In this document: piece by piece, positions 42,733-54,999 of the stretch | How positions within the stretch are numbered: position 1 is the stretch's first letter | Layout of the letters: every line of letters begins with the position of its first letter | NCBI RefSeq assembly: GCF_018143015.1 | Contig: NC_054756.1 | Span: 15,508,902 to 15,572,901, forward strand | Origin: Lytechinus variegatus | Lineage: Eukaryota > Echinodermata > Echinoidea > Temnopleuroida > Toxopneustidae | Direction: 5' to 3' | Length of the DNA: 64,000 nucleotides | Position numbers and translations under genes: made by a program | The notes under the pieces: generated by a model | What the model was told of the DNA's origin: nothing | What the model saw: the letters and a program-made list of their open reading frames with translations, nothing else | Databases searched by the model: none

Positions 42733-43370
42733 ATTAAGTGGTGGTGGTGTGTAATGATGATGGCAATGATAATGATAAAGATGATGATGATGATGATGAT
42801 GGCAATGATGATGATGATGATTGTGATAATGATAATGTTGATGATGGCAATGATGATGATGATGATTGTGATAATGATAATGTTGATGATGGCAATGATG
42901 ATGATGAGGATGATGATGGTGGTGGTGTTGGTGATGATGACAATGATGATGATGATGATGGCAATGATGATGATTGTGATAATGATAATGTTGATGATGG
43001 CAATGATGATGATGAGGATGATGATGGTGGTGGTGTTGGTGATGTTGACAATGATGATGATGGTGATGATGATGATGATAGTGATGATGATAATGTTGAT
43101 GATGGCAATGATGATGATAATGGTGATGATGGTGGTGGTGTTGGTGATGATGACAATGATGATGATGATGGTGATGATGATGGTGATGATGGTCATGATG
43201 ATGATGATGATGATGGTGATGATGGTGATGATGATGGTCATGATGATGATGATGATGGTCATGGTGATGATGATGGTGGATAGTGATGATGGTGGTTGTG
43301 TTGGTGGTGTCGGTAATGGCGATGATGATGATGAGGAGGAGGATGATTAAAATAGTGATGATGATGACTC
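42733..43370. repeat. (GAT)n microsatellite with higher-order repeats of about 110 bp
   Basis: GAT/GGT triplets make up nearly the whole stretch. A larger unit carrying ggcaatg, attgtgataatgataatg and gatggtggtggtgttggtga recurs about every 110 bp. Long open frames (poly-Asp on the plus strand, poly-Ile or poly-Ser on the minus strand) are by-products of the triplet repeat. Confidence 0.9.
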
Positions 43371-43379
43371 AATTCACTT

Positions 43380-43990
43380 TCATCATTACCGACGTCAACC
43401 AGCCAAGTCTGTAATAAGATGAATTCAAATCATAAACAGCACCATGAAATAAAATGAAATATCTAACCAGGGAACTTGGCGAATAACAGAATTGTAAGTG
43501 CATTTATGTCATGGCTTATACTTACAATAATATCCAAAATGTTTCATAGACTTCCCCCTGTTGTTATTGACATCATACCTTTACCCCACCTGTTCAAAGC
43601 CCGAAGGAGTGAACTTGCTAGGGATCTCATCGTGGTCATTGGCGTCGCAGATCGGGGATCGGGGTCGCAGGAGAATCCCCCTTCTGATTTCGGCGGGTGA
43701 GAATAGAAAAGTTCGTAAAATAAAATAGGAATGACGAACATGCCTCAGAACAAAAATAATTAAAGAATGGATGGCGAGGTAATAAAAAGGGGGCATTATA
43801 ATACGGAAAAGCAAATGTCATATAAGGGCAATGATCCTGATATCTGCCCCTCCCCCTTTATTCATAATAGGATCAAAGCTATATCTTACCCTCATACATG
43901 TAGCTGGACTTATCATGGGTATTTGCTACACAAAATATTCGGATGCCGCCCCTACAAGAAAAGTGCACCTTCATCAGCTAGAACCCTACT
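43380..43990. other. Intergenic stretch with one hAT-like end
   Basis: tactacgcccctgatg at about 43987-44002 is a likely right end of a hAT-like element (complement CATCAGGGGCGTAGTA). The left end was not found. Confidence 0.35.
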
Positions 43991-44027
43991 ACGCCCCTGA
44001 TGTTTCAACGGACTGCATTTTCGTTCT

Positions 44028-44267
44028 TTGAACGCTCTACCTGCGCGCAAAGGTAATCGAATTACAAGCAAAATGGAGCAGCTCGGTCTGGGATTTGACG
44101 GGGTGGACGCCAGGGTTAGAACATGCGATGTACAAAATAAAAGAAGTGTTTTGAGAAAGAAACATTTGTGGTTCGTCTCAGCTGAAATTGCATATGATCC
44201 GAAGACAGAGTGGACGCATGAATGCTTCACTTTGGGGAATTTCGAGAAAATAATGGAGAATTTATGA
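44028..44267 (+). CDS. Small open frame, unrecognised
   Basis: The most start-like ATG is at 44073 (AGCAAAATGG), giving 64 codons beginning MEQLGLGFDGVDARVRTCDV and ending NFEKIMENL. Composition is protein-like and GC is higher than the flanks. It could be a first exon with a donor after GACGCCAGG. No domain recognised. Confidence 0.2.
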   Translation: MNALPARKGNRITSKMEQLGLGFDGVDARVRTCDVQNKRSVLRKKHLWFVSAEIAYDPKTEWTHECFTLGNFEKIMENL

Positions 44268-44279
44268 AATACTTTGCTG

Positions 44280-46960
44280 AAATTAAATTCATGTGGAATT
44301 GCTCAGTCCCACGCGATAACGCCGGGTCGATGCTGTGAAGAATTGTGTTGTCTGAGGAGTACGTCTCGAGTGAGATGCGAGAAATGTACCCCCCCCCCCT
44401 CTTTCTTTGTTTTCCTTTCATTTCCCTTTAAAAGAGCAAATGTATTGAGCGAAAAATCATGAATTCATGTATGTAAAACGCGATGGACTGTGTGTGCCAA
44501 ATGGAAAGGATTCTGTTTGATAGCTGGAAGTGGGACAAAAAGAGACAGTTGTAAAATGACAGAAAGGGGAAAGCAACTTTTTATAATAAATATTTTTTCT
44601 GTTTCTTTTATTTTAATAAAGTCACATCAATCATGTCATAAATAATACTGATTGTAGAACCTGTCGTTCTAGCCAGGGATTTTACTGCCTTTTTATTACT
44701 TGATTCTATAGTAATATTGAATAATTTATTTATCTTTAGGTCTTCACACAAAATAAGTGGGAATGCATTTGTATATCGTAAAATGATACATAATATTATG
44801 TAAAGATCATGAATACAAAAAATATAATATAACTTGGGCTTCTTTTGAATGATGGCCGGGAAAATAACAATCCGGATTATACACTGTTATAAGGGCTGAA
44901 TCGTCTGGAAATATTTTATTGTCTTGTGCAGCTCTATCTGTAGGCAGTATGTCTGTGTGTGGGTCACATGTGGTGCGTGTGTGGGTGCGAGGGTGTGTGT
45001 GTGCTTGTGTGTGAGTTGACTAAGGAGTTCAAATGGATTAGTTAAGTTCCATCTTAATATTCATTATTTTTAATTAAATTTGATTTAATAGACTATCGTG
45101 ACAATGTTACATGATAGTATATTTCTTATTAAACCTTAAATAATATAACATTATGTGGCTTTTTTGGCAATGGAAGGGGCGGGGGCCCGGCTAGCGCCAA
45201 TTCAATTTATTCACTACCCATTAGATGTTTCTGTCCGGACAATGATTTATTTTTTTTATCGAGTAGATCTTAGGTAGATCTTCGGAATGGTCCTGGTTCA
45301 TGTTGTTAGGAAAAGAGGTGGTCAGGGTGTCGTGCGTTTGTAAAGGATGACAACCTAGGTCGCTGTTTATAACCAAATGATGTTACCTTTCCGTAAGGCA
45401 AGTTTCCTTGATACGACCAATATCATTATACATGATGGTTATAGGTCTATATATGCTACGGAATTCAAAACCTTTCATTTTGACCTCAGCACAATGCAAC
45501 CTTTCAGTCGCAATGGTCATGTGTTTCGTCATTTGCGACAGGGCTCATTAATACCGACGTGCAAATTAAAGAAGTGATAACAAGAGATGTGCGTGTGGGG
45601 CTTTTCAACACCAAGAATTGTGTCAACTGGTCTAGGGAAGAGTAGTGTAAAGATATAGGCCAAGTTCACGAATGTGTGAGGGCGATAGTTAATTCTATTA
45701 CACGTGTTCTTTCTAGATCCGTTGCCCCTTGTGCTGGAAGGCTGAAATATATTTGTTGTATTACACAAATAAGTTATTAAAGGCAAAGAACGGGAAGGGC
45801 CAAAAGGTGTGCAATGGGTTTGCTCGGCCGCAGATCCACAGATCATTATATAATGCGCAAATTGGCAACAGTCTGTTCATCATCAAAGTAACAAATTGGC
45901 AATACATCAACTGGTTATCGGGACACATTGCGTAACATACACTATGGTGCTATTTGAAAACAGACATCAGAAATTGATTTTCAATCTAACAGAGTCACTG
46001 CACTAAAGGTCAATCATTGCTGATGGGGGCGTGCTCCGGAGTGAAAGTGCCCCCATTTCGAGGTTATTTTTCATAGATGCTATACAGTCATGACAGCTAT
46101 AGGGTGATTTGTTGATGCTTAGGCCTATTTGTTTTTTTGTAAAAAAATGTTGGCTGTCCAAACACTCGTGTACATCGTGCCGTCACCTCCCCCCCCCCCC
46201 CCTCTCTCTCTCCGATGTTCATCGCAAATAGGTAAATGACGAATAAAGGGAACGAAAAAAAAGGAATAAAAATAAAAAGAAGAAGCATGAAAACACCGAA
46301 GTAAATAGCAATTCAATGCAAATCTTTACAAGATTGACTTAATCAATGGCACTGCCTTGGAAGGTATAAGTGTCCTCTAACTTATTATAACGAAATACCG
46401 ATTACGGGGGGGGGGGCACTTCTGATCTCCATATCTTACACCTACGCCAATATCCAAGACTTGATATTTTTTTCCGAACCAGCCCTCGCAAGGATAGATT
46501 TACACCAAGGTGTCCTTTTCCGTCAACCTTTTCCAATTTCTTTTTTTTTCTTTTGAGGCGAAGTTATTCATGACTTGAGTTTGACCCTAAACGATCGCGC
46601 TGCATATTGCCTTCTGTCACTCAGCGAACCAGCTCTCATTTCAAATCGAACTACGAAAATGGGGAAAATATCAAATATAGGCCTGTTTTGGTGAACTTTT
46701 CCTACGTTTGTTTATGAACACATAAATGAATCAACGTATCTTCCACTAGCAAGGGCGTGACGATATTGCTTTTTCACCTTAGGAATATCCTCAGAAAATG
46801 CGACTAATTTAAGTAATGATGAAGATTTAAAAGTGTATAGTCCGTAATTATTATAAAGGAAAATGCGTGGAATATGAATGGCTTTAATATCAATAAGGGG
46901 GGGGGGGGGTACAGCAGTGTGGCGTTTGTACGCACGTGTAGGAGGGAGCTTAAGAGGATA
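44280..46960. other. Intergenic stretch, nothing firm
   Basis: A TG-rich simple repeat lies at 44945-45020. C- or G-runs lie at about 46190-46202, 46406-46417 and 46898-46910. A 66-codon frame at 45377-45577 has no supporting signals. Confidence 0.4.
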
Positions 46961-46984
46961 GGGACATTTACTCCACCTCCCCCA

Positions 46985-47376
46985 AAATGTGATAAAATGA
47001 ATAAATAAACGAATGAAAAATAAGTAGATAAATGAAATAAGAATAGATAAATGAATGAAAATGAAATAAAGTGAAATAAAATGAAACTTTATGAATAAAA
47101 TGATGTGAATAAACAAATAAATGATTAATAATAGATGAAGAAATAAATAAATGGATAAATGGAATAAATGAATAGATAAAGGAATAAAAAGTAAATGAAT
47201 GAATGAATAATAAATAAATAAATAATGAATAAATAAACAAATAAATAAATAGATAGATAAATAAATAAACCAATAAATAAATAAATGAATAAATAAATAA
47301 ATAAACAAATGAATAAATACATAGATAAATAGATAAATAAATAAATGAATAAATGAATAAATAAATAAATAAATAA
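46985..47376. repeat. (AAAT/GAAT)n microsatellite field
   Basis: AATAAATGAATAAATA-type tetranucleotide repeats, nearly pure from about 47140. Long minus-strand frames rich in Tyr, Leu, Phe and Ile are artefacts of the repeat. Confidence 0.9.
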
Positions 47377-47379
47377 CGA

Positions 47380-49080
47380 TTCCCTCAATTCTCTGTTCAG
47401 GACATTTGAAACCCAGTGCGCAACCATAAAAGTCGATATCTGTAACTTCAAAAGGAAAAACAATGGATATTTATGAAAATTTATAGGAACTCGACGGTGG
47501 TTATACTCCACGCGGGGTAATCGTCACCCTCGCATGTGACATAGAGGAATATAAACAAAATAAACAAAACATGAAAAAAGGGGATGCAGCATGTTATTAG
47601 AGAAGAACTCAACGCCAGACGACCGTGACATTAGAAAATTGTGACTTCAGGGTCACGTGTCAGTGACCTTCCTCAATCCTCACTTGCCAAACAATAAATC
47701 AATACCAAGAAGAACATGGCTAAAATGTGCGATTTAAGAATAAATATCTACATTTAGCATTCGAAGTGTCATTTTCAAAATGCTCTCCGTGACAATATAC
47801 TGTCTTGGGAGGGTTTAAGTGTTTGCCCATCTAGCATTTCAGCTGTTTGTTTATTATTATTATTTGGCAAGAACGTTCATAAACTATTTATTGCAAAATA
47901 ATATTTTACACTTTCACACGTTTTAAAAGGAAAGGTTTTATCCTGTCTGGATGAATGAATGAATGAATGATTAATCAATTCAGCATAAACAAAATGTTGA
48001 TTCGTAAAAAAATCACAAATAAATGTCGGTGTTTTGTACAGACACTGTTTAATACAATATATGTACAAAAATGTGCCTTAAGAAATCATTTCGAATTCAA
48101 ATGGGGCGTATTACATGATAATTCATGTAAACATCGTAGCCCCAATTACATGACAATGCAGTTAAAAGAAATTGATTAGATAGAGAATTAGAAAATTATT
48201 TTTAATATTATGTTAAGTTAGAAACAGAAATGGAGTCACTTAACAAGTTAGTGATCAGCGATAAAGTAAATACCTTATTTTCAGATTAAGGTACGATACA
48301 AGCGTCTAGAAAATAGTTTGAGTTGATCTATGACACTTTGAAACTGATACGCCAGGTAAAGAGTAAGTTAAATCTCATCTTTGAACAGGCTGTTGTTAAC
48401 CAGATTCTCGAAATTTGACTTTCGCGGTAATATATAATGAGAGCCTCTTGAAAAAGTCATACACACATTCGATTTACTGGCATTAATAATGGTGTAATAA
48501 CAAGAATATTAAAAACCATTGCGGGGGCCAACAGCAGATTTAAATCATGTAAATGGGCATTTTCAAGAGACCTGGATCAAAGTTTTGGATTGATGTTGAC
48601 AAGAATAAACGTTAGCATACACTGTTTAGAAGATAAATTGAGCTAAGAACTTGACCGACTGTTCAATGGCACAGGACATTTCAGATGCAAGATATCATGA
48701 CACACCCTACGCCTACGATGGACGATCTCCAAATGATAATGTTAATAATATAATAAAATAAAATTGGAGAATGAAAAGTGGAAATGAGGGGGCTGCTTTA
48801 TGAACAAATTATGAACTTCCATAAATCAAAATCTCAAATTTTGATGACCATGATTATTAGAAAAGTGAAAGATATTGGCAAGTAAAAATTCATACCAAAG
48901 TAATACAATTTCGAGAGTGTATTAGCATTATTGAATGACTATACTACCAGGCCGTACAGGCTTTTACTTCGTCATAAATTGGGTTCTCGTCGACAAAACA
49001 GTCGACATAAATTTTGCCTCCTCGAGAACTTAAAAGTTACCAAAAAGGTTTTTAAGTAAACTCTAAAAAGTATAGGATAA
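47380..49080. other. Intergenic stretch
   Basis: cagggtcacgtgtcagtgac at about 47648-47668 holds an E-box next to AGGTCA-like half-sites. No gene or element boundaries recognised. Confidence 0.35.
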
Positions 49081-49089
49081 AAGTGCTCC

Positions 49090-49315
49090 ATGATGGTAAT
49101 TATGTGTCCAACCAACATTTGGCATTTCATTTGAGCATTTTTACTTATCCAGTGTGATGAAAATTTTGCCCATTCTAAAGTAATTGCTGCTTATTTATAA
49201 CTTTACTGGAAAATATGCTTCCCGCATTGGGTAAAATACTGCCCAATATTGGTTGGTCACATAATTACCCTCGTGGTGGTAAAAATTTTACCCAATATTT
49301 TTTTTACAGTGTAAT
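49090..49315. mobile_element. MITE related to 53455-53684, tentative
   Basis: The right end has ttttacccaatatttttttt then acagtgta, and the interior repeats gggtaaaat/attttaccc words. The left end is unclear. It resembles the family at 53455-53684 (cactgtaaatgttgggcaac). Confidence 0.4.
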
Positions 49316-49319
49316 AAAG

Positions 49320-50660
49320 AGTGGTCGACATTTTTTAAACCCTTTTTTTTCGAAGGGCAAATCCTGCGCAAAAGCAGTGATCATGGTGATGTAAATACTA
49401 TCTGTGACGGGCGGGGCCGACTTAGGAAGGGAGGTAACTTTCCCCTTCCTAGCCCCTTCAGGGGCCCAATGCTTTGCATAACAAATGTTTGTGAAAATGC
49501 CCCTTATCTTCATGAGAGAGTGGAGAAAAAAACATTTCCACAAACAAACATGTTTTTGATATCCTTTGACACTTTGCATGACTTCGTCACAAAGCCCCCC
49601 AAATCCCGAATTATGTCGACTCTTTGAACCTTCCTACTGAAAGGGCATATTTCCATCATCACCTTTTTTTATTATGTACTACGCGATCACTTTAGTGTAT
49701 GCACGTCCAAAATCTATTAAAAAAAAAATAGAAAAACATGTATTCGACTTTGGAGTCAAACACCCCATCCCTTCCCAAGAAATCGATTAATGGATGGAAA
49801 AATATATATCCAGTAATATGGATGTTATTATTAGTTCTTGGTTGTGATATAATTTCTCTTTCACCATACTCATGATCAAATTGTTACATTAGAAATAATT
49901 TTATCTAAAATTTTCCTGTATTTGAATTGACAATAAATGCAGAAACTACTGCATTCTTTTTTTTTTAGAAAACAAAAACATTATCGCAGCTTCTTTGAAC
50001 AAAATGCTTCGCTATATTTGGCCATTTTAAAAGAAGAGGAGGATATTCAAGATGTACTTTCCTAAAAAAATGTCAAAGTCATCCAGTCAACCACTCTTCT
50101 GTTAGAGTTGAAAACGATCCGGACATATTTAATATGCAACCTGTGACACATAACTCATATCGTTTTATTTTCATGAGGGACATCAGGCGATAGTTATAGT
50201 CCCTCTACACGACTTTGTCCAGCCAAGCATACCATATGACGCAAATGTTTCATAAATTTTGGCGCCAACACGGTTATGGACAGACACCATGGCATAAAGA
50301 ATTTTAGGTGTATGCGTCCCAGGTCACTAATATTTGTGGGGGATTTTCATGATTTTGAAAAGGAATTTATAAACGTGGGTGTTATATACACTGTTCCATT
50401 TAAAAAAATTAACACTACTGTGGACTTTAAAAGTTAATCTGTGATATTTATTATCGATCACTTTTATCCAGTCACGATTAGAATAATTACAATCCAATTC
50501 TTTATTTCATTTCCATTAAAAAATAATGCAAAATAATATACATCAGAAATAAATTTAAGGATTGACATTTACATGAAAGCAGTATAAAATAAAACATATG
50601 AAAATGATTGGGTCAGCTAAAAGCAAAGTGTGGACACCCGATTGGAAATATAGAAATAAT
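49320..50660. other. Intergenic stretch, nothing recognised
   Basis: AT-rich. Short frames only. Confidence 0.4.
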
Positions 50661-50669
50661 AGGGTACAT

Positions 50670-51833
50670 CAGTGGCGTACCGTGGTCACGGCATTGGGGG
50701 GGCACCAGCAAAAACTTTGAGTCACTTAGTGAGCGCGCGAAGCGCGCTCAATTGTCAGGTATACTGACCTAATAGAGACATTTTAAGAAGCACTTGTAGT
50801 CATTCTAATCATAAATAAAAATACGCATCTCAGCAATCAAATAATGCGAGCGCGAAGCGCGAGGTGAAATTTTTTTGATATTCAGACCTAAAAAGGGACA
50901 CTATAATCGATTTTGTAATCATGATACGTACCTGTCTCGCTAAACAATGCGAGCGCGAAGCGCGAGCCGAAATTTTTGTATTGACCCCAAACAGGGAGAT
51001 CTTAAGGACTATATTTTAGAAATCCCTTAATAGTATACATATCTCACCATAGTCATCTAATGCGAGTGCCAAGCGCTTGCTGATTTTGTTAGAATTACAT
51101 CTGAACACATGAAGCACTTTGTGTAGTCATTGTAATCATGATTACCATGCGCATCTCACTAATGAAATATTGCGAGCGCGAAGCGCGAGCTGAAAATTTA
51201 GATAATTCAGACCTAAAGCGGGGCATTCTAAGGCTTGCTTGTAGGAATTCACTAAGACCATACGTATTTCACTAACCAAATGATGCGAGCACGAAGCGCG
51301 AGCTGAAAATTTTTGATATTCAGATCAGAAAAGGGACATTTTAAGGACTGATTTTAGGAATTCACGGAGAGCAGACTTATCTCACCAATTCACTGATGTG
51401 AACGTTATCACGAACAGGAAATGTTTTATATTAAGTCCTTAACATGGGGCAATCATTTCAAGTAGTAATTAAAAAAAGAAGCATATGTCACTACATAAAA
51501 CAATATATTTGGTGTATATTGACTTGAAACGGGAGTTTTCGTACAACAGGTTTATACATCTCTCTAAACAGACAATGCGAGCACGGGAGCAATGACAAAA
51601 TAGGCCCTGAGCAAATTATGTTTCATAAAGTTATGATAAAAATGTTTCCTATGTAATATAACATAACATGATTATAATGTAATATACCATTATAATTAAT
51701 AATAATTTCTTCTTTCCCACTACGTTCCTCTTCCTTTCTCCCTCTTTTTCTCCTTTTCCCCGTTTTCTTTTTTTTTGTCAGCCGATGGGGGGGGGGCACG
51801 TGCCCCCCCATGCCCCCCGTAGTTACGCCACTG
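50670..51833. mobile_element. hAT-like non-autonomous element, 1.16 kb, with internal satellite
   Basis: Left end CAGTGGCGTACC, right end GGGGGGCATGG... complement beginning CAGTGGCGTAAC. GGGTACAT at 50662-50669 is repeated exactly at 51834-51841, an 8-bp target duplication. G-runs lie just inside both ends. The interior consists mainly of about seven repeats of around 110 bp, each with a CpG-rich hairpin motif. No transposase. Confidence 0.85.
50725..51590. repeat. Tandem repeat of about 110 bp with GCGAGCGCGAAGCGCGAG hairpin
   Basis: GCGAGCGCGAAGCGCGAG or variants occur near 50729, 50845, 50949, 51061, 51171, 51284 and 51575. The first copy, GAGCGCGCGAAGCGCGCTC, forms a perfect 8-bp stem with a GAA loop. 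Between motifs the text repeats tgatattcagacctaaaa, gggacatt and ttaaggact. Confidence 0.85.
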
Positions 51834-51849
51834 GGGTACATAATACATG

Positions 51850-53450
51850 CATTATAGCATTATATAACAAGAAAAATAAAGGGAGGGATAAAATAAAGTG
51901 GGGAACAGACCCATGTTCAGTCAAATAAAGAAGACTCCGCCATGAATATTGATTCAAATCAGTAGTTTTTTTCAATTAGATGTGAACTATATACTGAGTT
52001 GACGTTTTTGTCCTCGATTTTATTTACGGTCATTCAGATATGACATTCAATGCCAATTGGCTCCGATACTAATGTTTCTCACAATAATTTGCCAACGATG
52101 TATCGGAATACTTTGTTATAATGAGGAGCTCACAAAATGCAAGCTTTGCTTTCGAGTGGAATCCTCCATTTTCACAAATTATGAATCATATATTCCTTTA
52201 CTCATATTTCGTCTGCAATTTTCTGATAACATGTCCTGATGTCTGTTTTAAATCAATTTAATATTGTTTATGACATTGACTGTTATGGTTGTATTCACTT
52301 GGTTTATATTTTGTTGAAAATGAAATAAATGAAAAGGAAAAAATGAAACATGTGAAATGAAATGAAGATTGCAATTTCTCTGAATCCACCATCGAAAACC
52401 AAAGCCAGCGTCATTACGTTCATGTAATCTAGCACGTCCAATGCCAGGTCGTGACGTTTCAAAAAAATCTGTGCTGAACGCACCACCCCCCCCCCTGGAA
52501 AAAAGAGACAAAAATCTGTTCTCAATAATGGGACCTCGGTGAAAAAAACAACGAAAATCATAAATCCCCCTCTGCTCTCAAAGGTGCGTCCATATCTGAA
52601 ACTTGATATAAACATCCTCTTCTCGAGTGAAAAATATTCGGAAGTTTGATTCAATAAAAAAGGAAGGAAGGAGGCATGGAATTATGGACATATGAAAAAG
52701 GTGGAGATAGCGGTGTCATATTGGTCATTAATGGTTGGGGTTTTATTCGGGAATGTTTTACGGTTGTATGGGGTCGAAGACCATGAAGATAAAGGCAGGA
52801 GGGTCATTGTCACGGATGTGGGCTGGTATAGGATGGTTGTTTGGGGTCCATGACGAATCCAGTGATGATCTTGAAAATACCCTTAAACAATAGCTGTAAT
52901 GAATTGGGGATTCCAAGAGCCAAAAATGCTATTCAGTATCTCTTTATCATGTAACACTCATGATAAACATATCAGTTTTGAATGCTTCTGACTATTTACC
53001 TCAATCATGAAATTTTTGGGAAAAAAAGAAGAGTTAAGATTATTATTGATATCATCCACTTTGATAAAAATTCGCCATTTCTTAAACAAATTCGGTTAAC
53101 GAATCGAATAAGTGTTAGTTCGTATTCCATTTTTTTGAGGAGCTATATCTCTTTTATTGTACTTTGAATAAAGTTTTAAAAAATGAACTATGCGTCTTGA
53201 AACAGATATCTAAAAAAAATTGCTTAATTAAAAAAAATATAATCCACACGCCCAAGTTTTCACTTCGAATTGCCTCCTCCCCAATATGCCTATTAAAGTA
53301 AGAACAGGGGGAAGCTAATGAAATAATTGAAAGATGGGTTGTGTTAATGATAATTATGAGATGTGTGAACACCACCTACTTCGACACACATGACAATGGT
53401 CATTATGAAGTTCATGAAGTTGGTGTGACGAAGAGTCCAGCTGCCATTTC
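51850..53450. other. Intergenic stretch, nothing recognised
   Basis: A C-run lies near 52485-52495. Overlapping minus frames at 52304-52654 have no supporting signals. Confidence 0.4.
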
Positions 53451-53454
53451 CTTT

Positions 53455-53684
53455 ATACACACTGTAAATGTTGGGCAACATACTGTCCACTGTGTTGGGT
53501 AATGTATGTTGGTAAAAAAATATTCGGGCAAATATTATCCATTTGAGCAAATTTATTACCCAATTATTAGTTTTAATTATCCAATTTGGGCAGATTTTAA
53601 CCAACAGTTGTGTGGACAAATTATGTCGCCCAGGGTTGGTTAAAAGTTTGGCATTTTTTGTCTAACTGTTTTAAGAGTGTATAT
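53455..53684. mobile_element. MITE, TACACACTGTAAA family
   Basis: The left end is ATACACACTGTAAA and the right-end complement ATATACACTCTTAAAA. The interior repeats ttgggcaa/ttacccaa words. About 230 bp. Confidence 0.5.
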
Positions 53685-53696
53685 AGGCCTAAGAGA

Positions 53697-54254
53697 CGCA
53701 CCATCAGATATCGGGGGGGGGGGGGGAGGACTGGAAGTCCCCCTCCCCAAAAAAAAGAAACTTGACTTACCATCAGAATTATTTATATAAAAAAATGGTG
53801 CACTGACAAATCATCTGAAATGGGGGGGAGCTTATCTCAATTGATTGATTGATTGAAGGATTTTATTGAAAATATCCATTCTCGCAGTCCAAAGACTGAA
53901 TTGCAATGGTTACAATGTATGTAAAAGATAAAATGACTAATACAATTAAACATTTGGTTCGAGAAATAAATAGTAAATGAAATAGTTACATGCATGCATA
54001 ATTGAAAGTAGTACTCTTTGGAACGATTATTAATGAGAAATAAAAGTGTATTCACTGGGAATAACAATGCAATCTAGGAAGTATGATATTACTAGAAAGT
54101 TATTAAAATTGAATATTATTATACAAGAATGCTTGTATTTTGAAATTGGTTGTTTGTAGATTGATATTGCACATGGACTAAAGAAAAAAAAAGATTATTT
54201 TTTCATCAATCCAAACTTCCACCCCCCCCCCCCCCCCCGATATCTGATGGTGCG
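53697..54254. mobile_element. TIR element with perfect 20-bp ends, containing a LINE tail
   Basis: GCACCATCAGATATCGGGGG and its exact complement bound a 558-bp stretch, each followed by a G- or C-run. Inside, from about 53838, ttgattgattgattgaagga followed by ttttattgaaaatatcc looks like a non-LTR retrotransposon 3' end on the minus strand. No target duplication found. Confidence 0.7.
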
Positions 54255-54498
54255 CCCTTAACTGTCATTTACAAAATAAAAAAATGGAAGAGAATCATCT
54301 CTTCTTAAATGATAATGGTTTCATGTATCGATGGTTTAGTGTCCCCGAATTAGAAAGTTTATAAGGGAGAAATCACGAAACAAATAGATCAATTGACCAA
54401 TCAAACCGAATTCCTGTTCCACCTAATAGATCATAGAGATTTCATATATGAAGTATTCTTGGCCTTTAAGTTGTTAATAGTAATTTTAGATTGCCCAT

Positions 54499-54989
54499 TA
54501 AGGGGAAGTTCACCCTGAAGAAAACTCTGTTGTAAAAATAGCAGAAAAAAATATTGGTGAAGGTTTGAGGAAAATCCGTTAAAGGGTAAGAAAGTTATTA
54601 GAGTTCAAAGTTTTGGATTTGTGACGTCATAAACGAGCAGCTGCCCCATGTGTTATGTAATATAAAATGCATGAATTCCAAATTTTGTATGGTTCCTGAT
54701 AACTTAATTTTTTTCTATTCATGATCGGGTGTGAAATGATTTGTCTATTGATATACAAAAGCTACAGTGAAAACCATTTTCAATTTTCTGAGAAAATGAT
54801 ATTTCATTGATTTTTTACCATTCGCTATGTAGGAATGCTGCTCGCATATGACGTCACAAATCGAATAATTGAAATTCTTATAACTTTTTAATTATTTGAT
54901 GAATTTTTCTCAAACCTTCGGCAATATTTTTTATTATTTTTTCTGCTATTTTTACATTAAACTCTTTGTTAGGGTGAACTTCCCCTTTA
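54499..54989. mobile_element. Foldback MITE, AAGGGGAAGTTCACCC family, copy 1
   Basis: Left end TTAAGGGGAAGTTCACCCTG, right-end complement TAAAGGGGAAGTTCACCCTA, with long similar arms (gtaaaaatagcagaaaaaat on both). The middle carries gacgtcat on both sides. About 491 bp, non-coding. It lies in the opposite orientation to the copy at 61165-61668. Confidence 0.85.
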
Positions 54990-54999
54990 GTGTGATTTC

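Noticed and set aside
42660-43350. Poly-Asp, poly-Met, poly-Ile and poly-Ser frames of 140 to 200 codons
   Set aside because: Simple GAT triplet repeat, open on both strands by composition.
46712-47511. Tyr/Leu/Phe/Ile-rich minus frames of 100 to 198 codons
   Set aside because: They arise from the AAAT/GAAT microsatellite.
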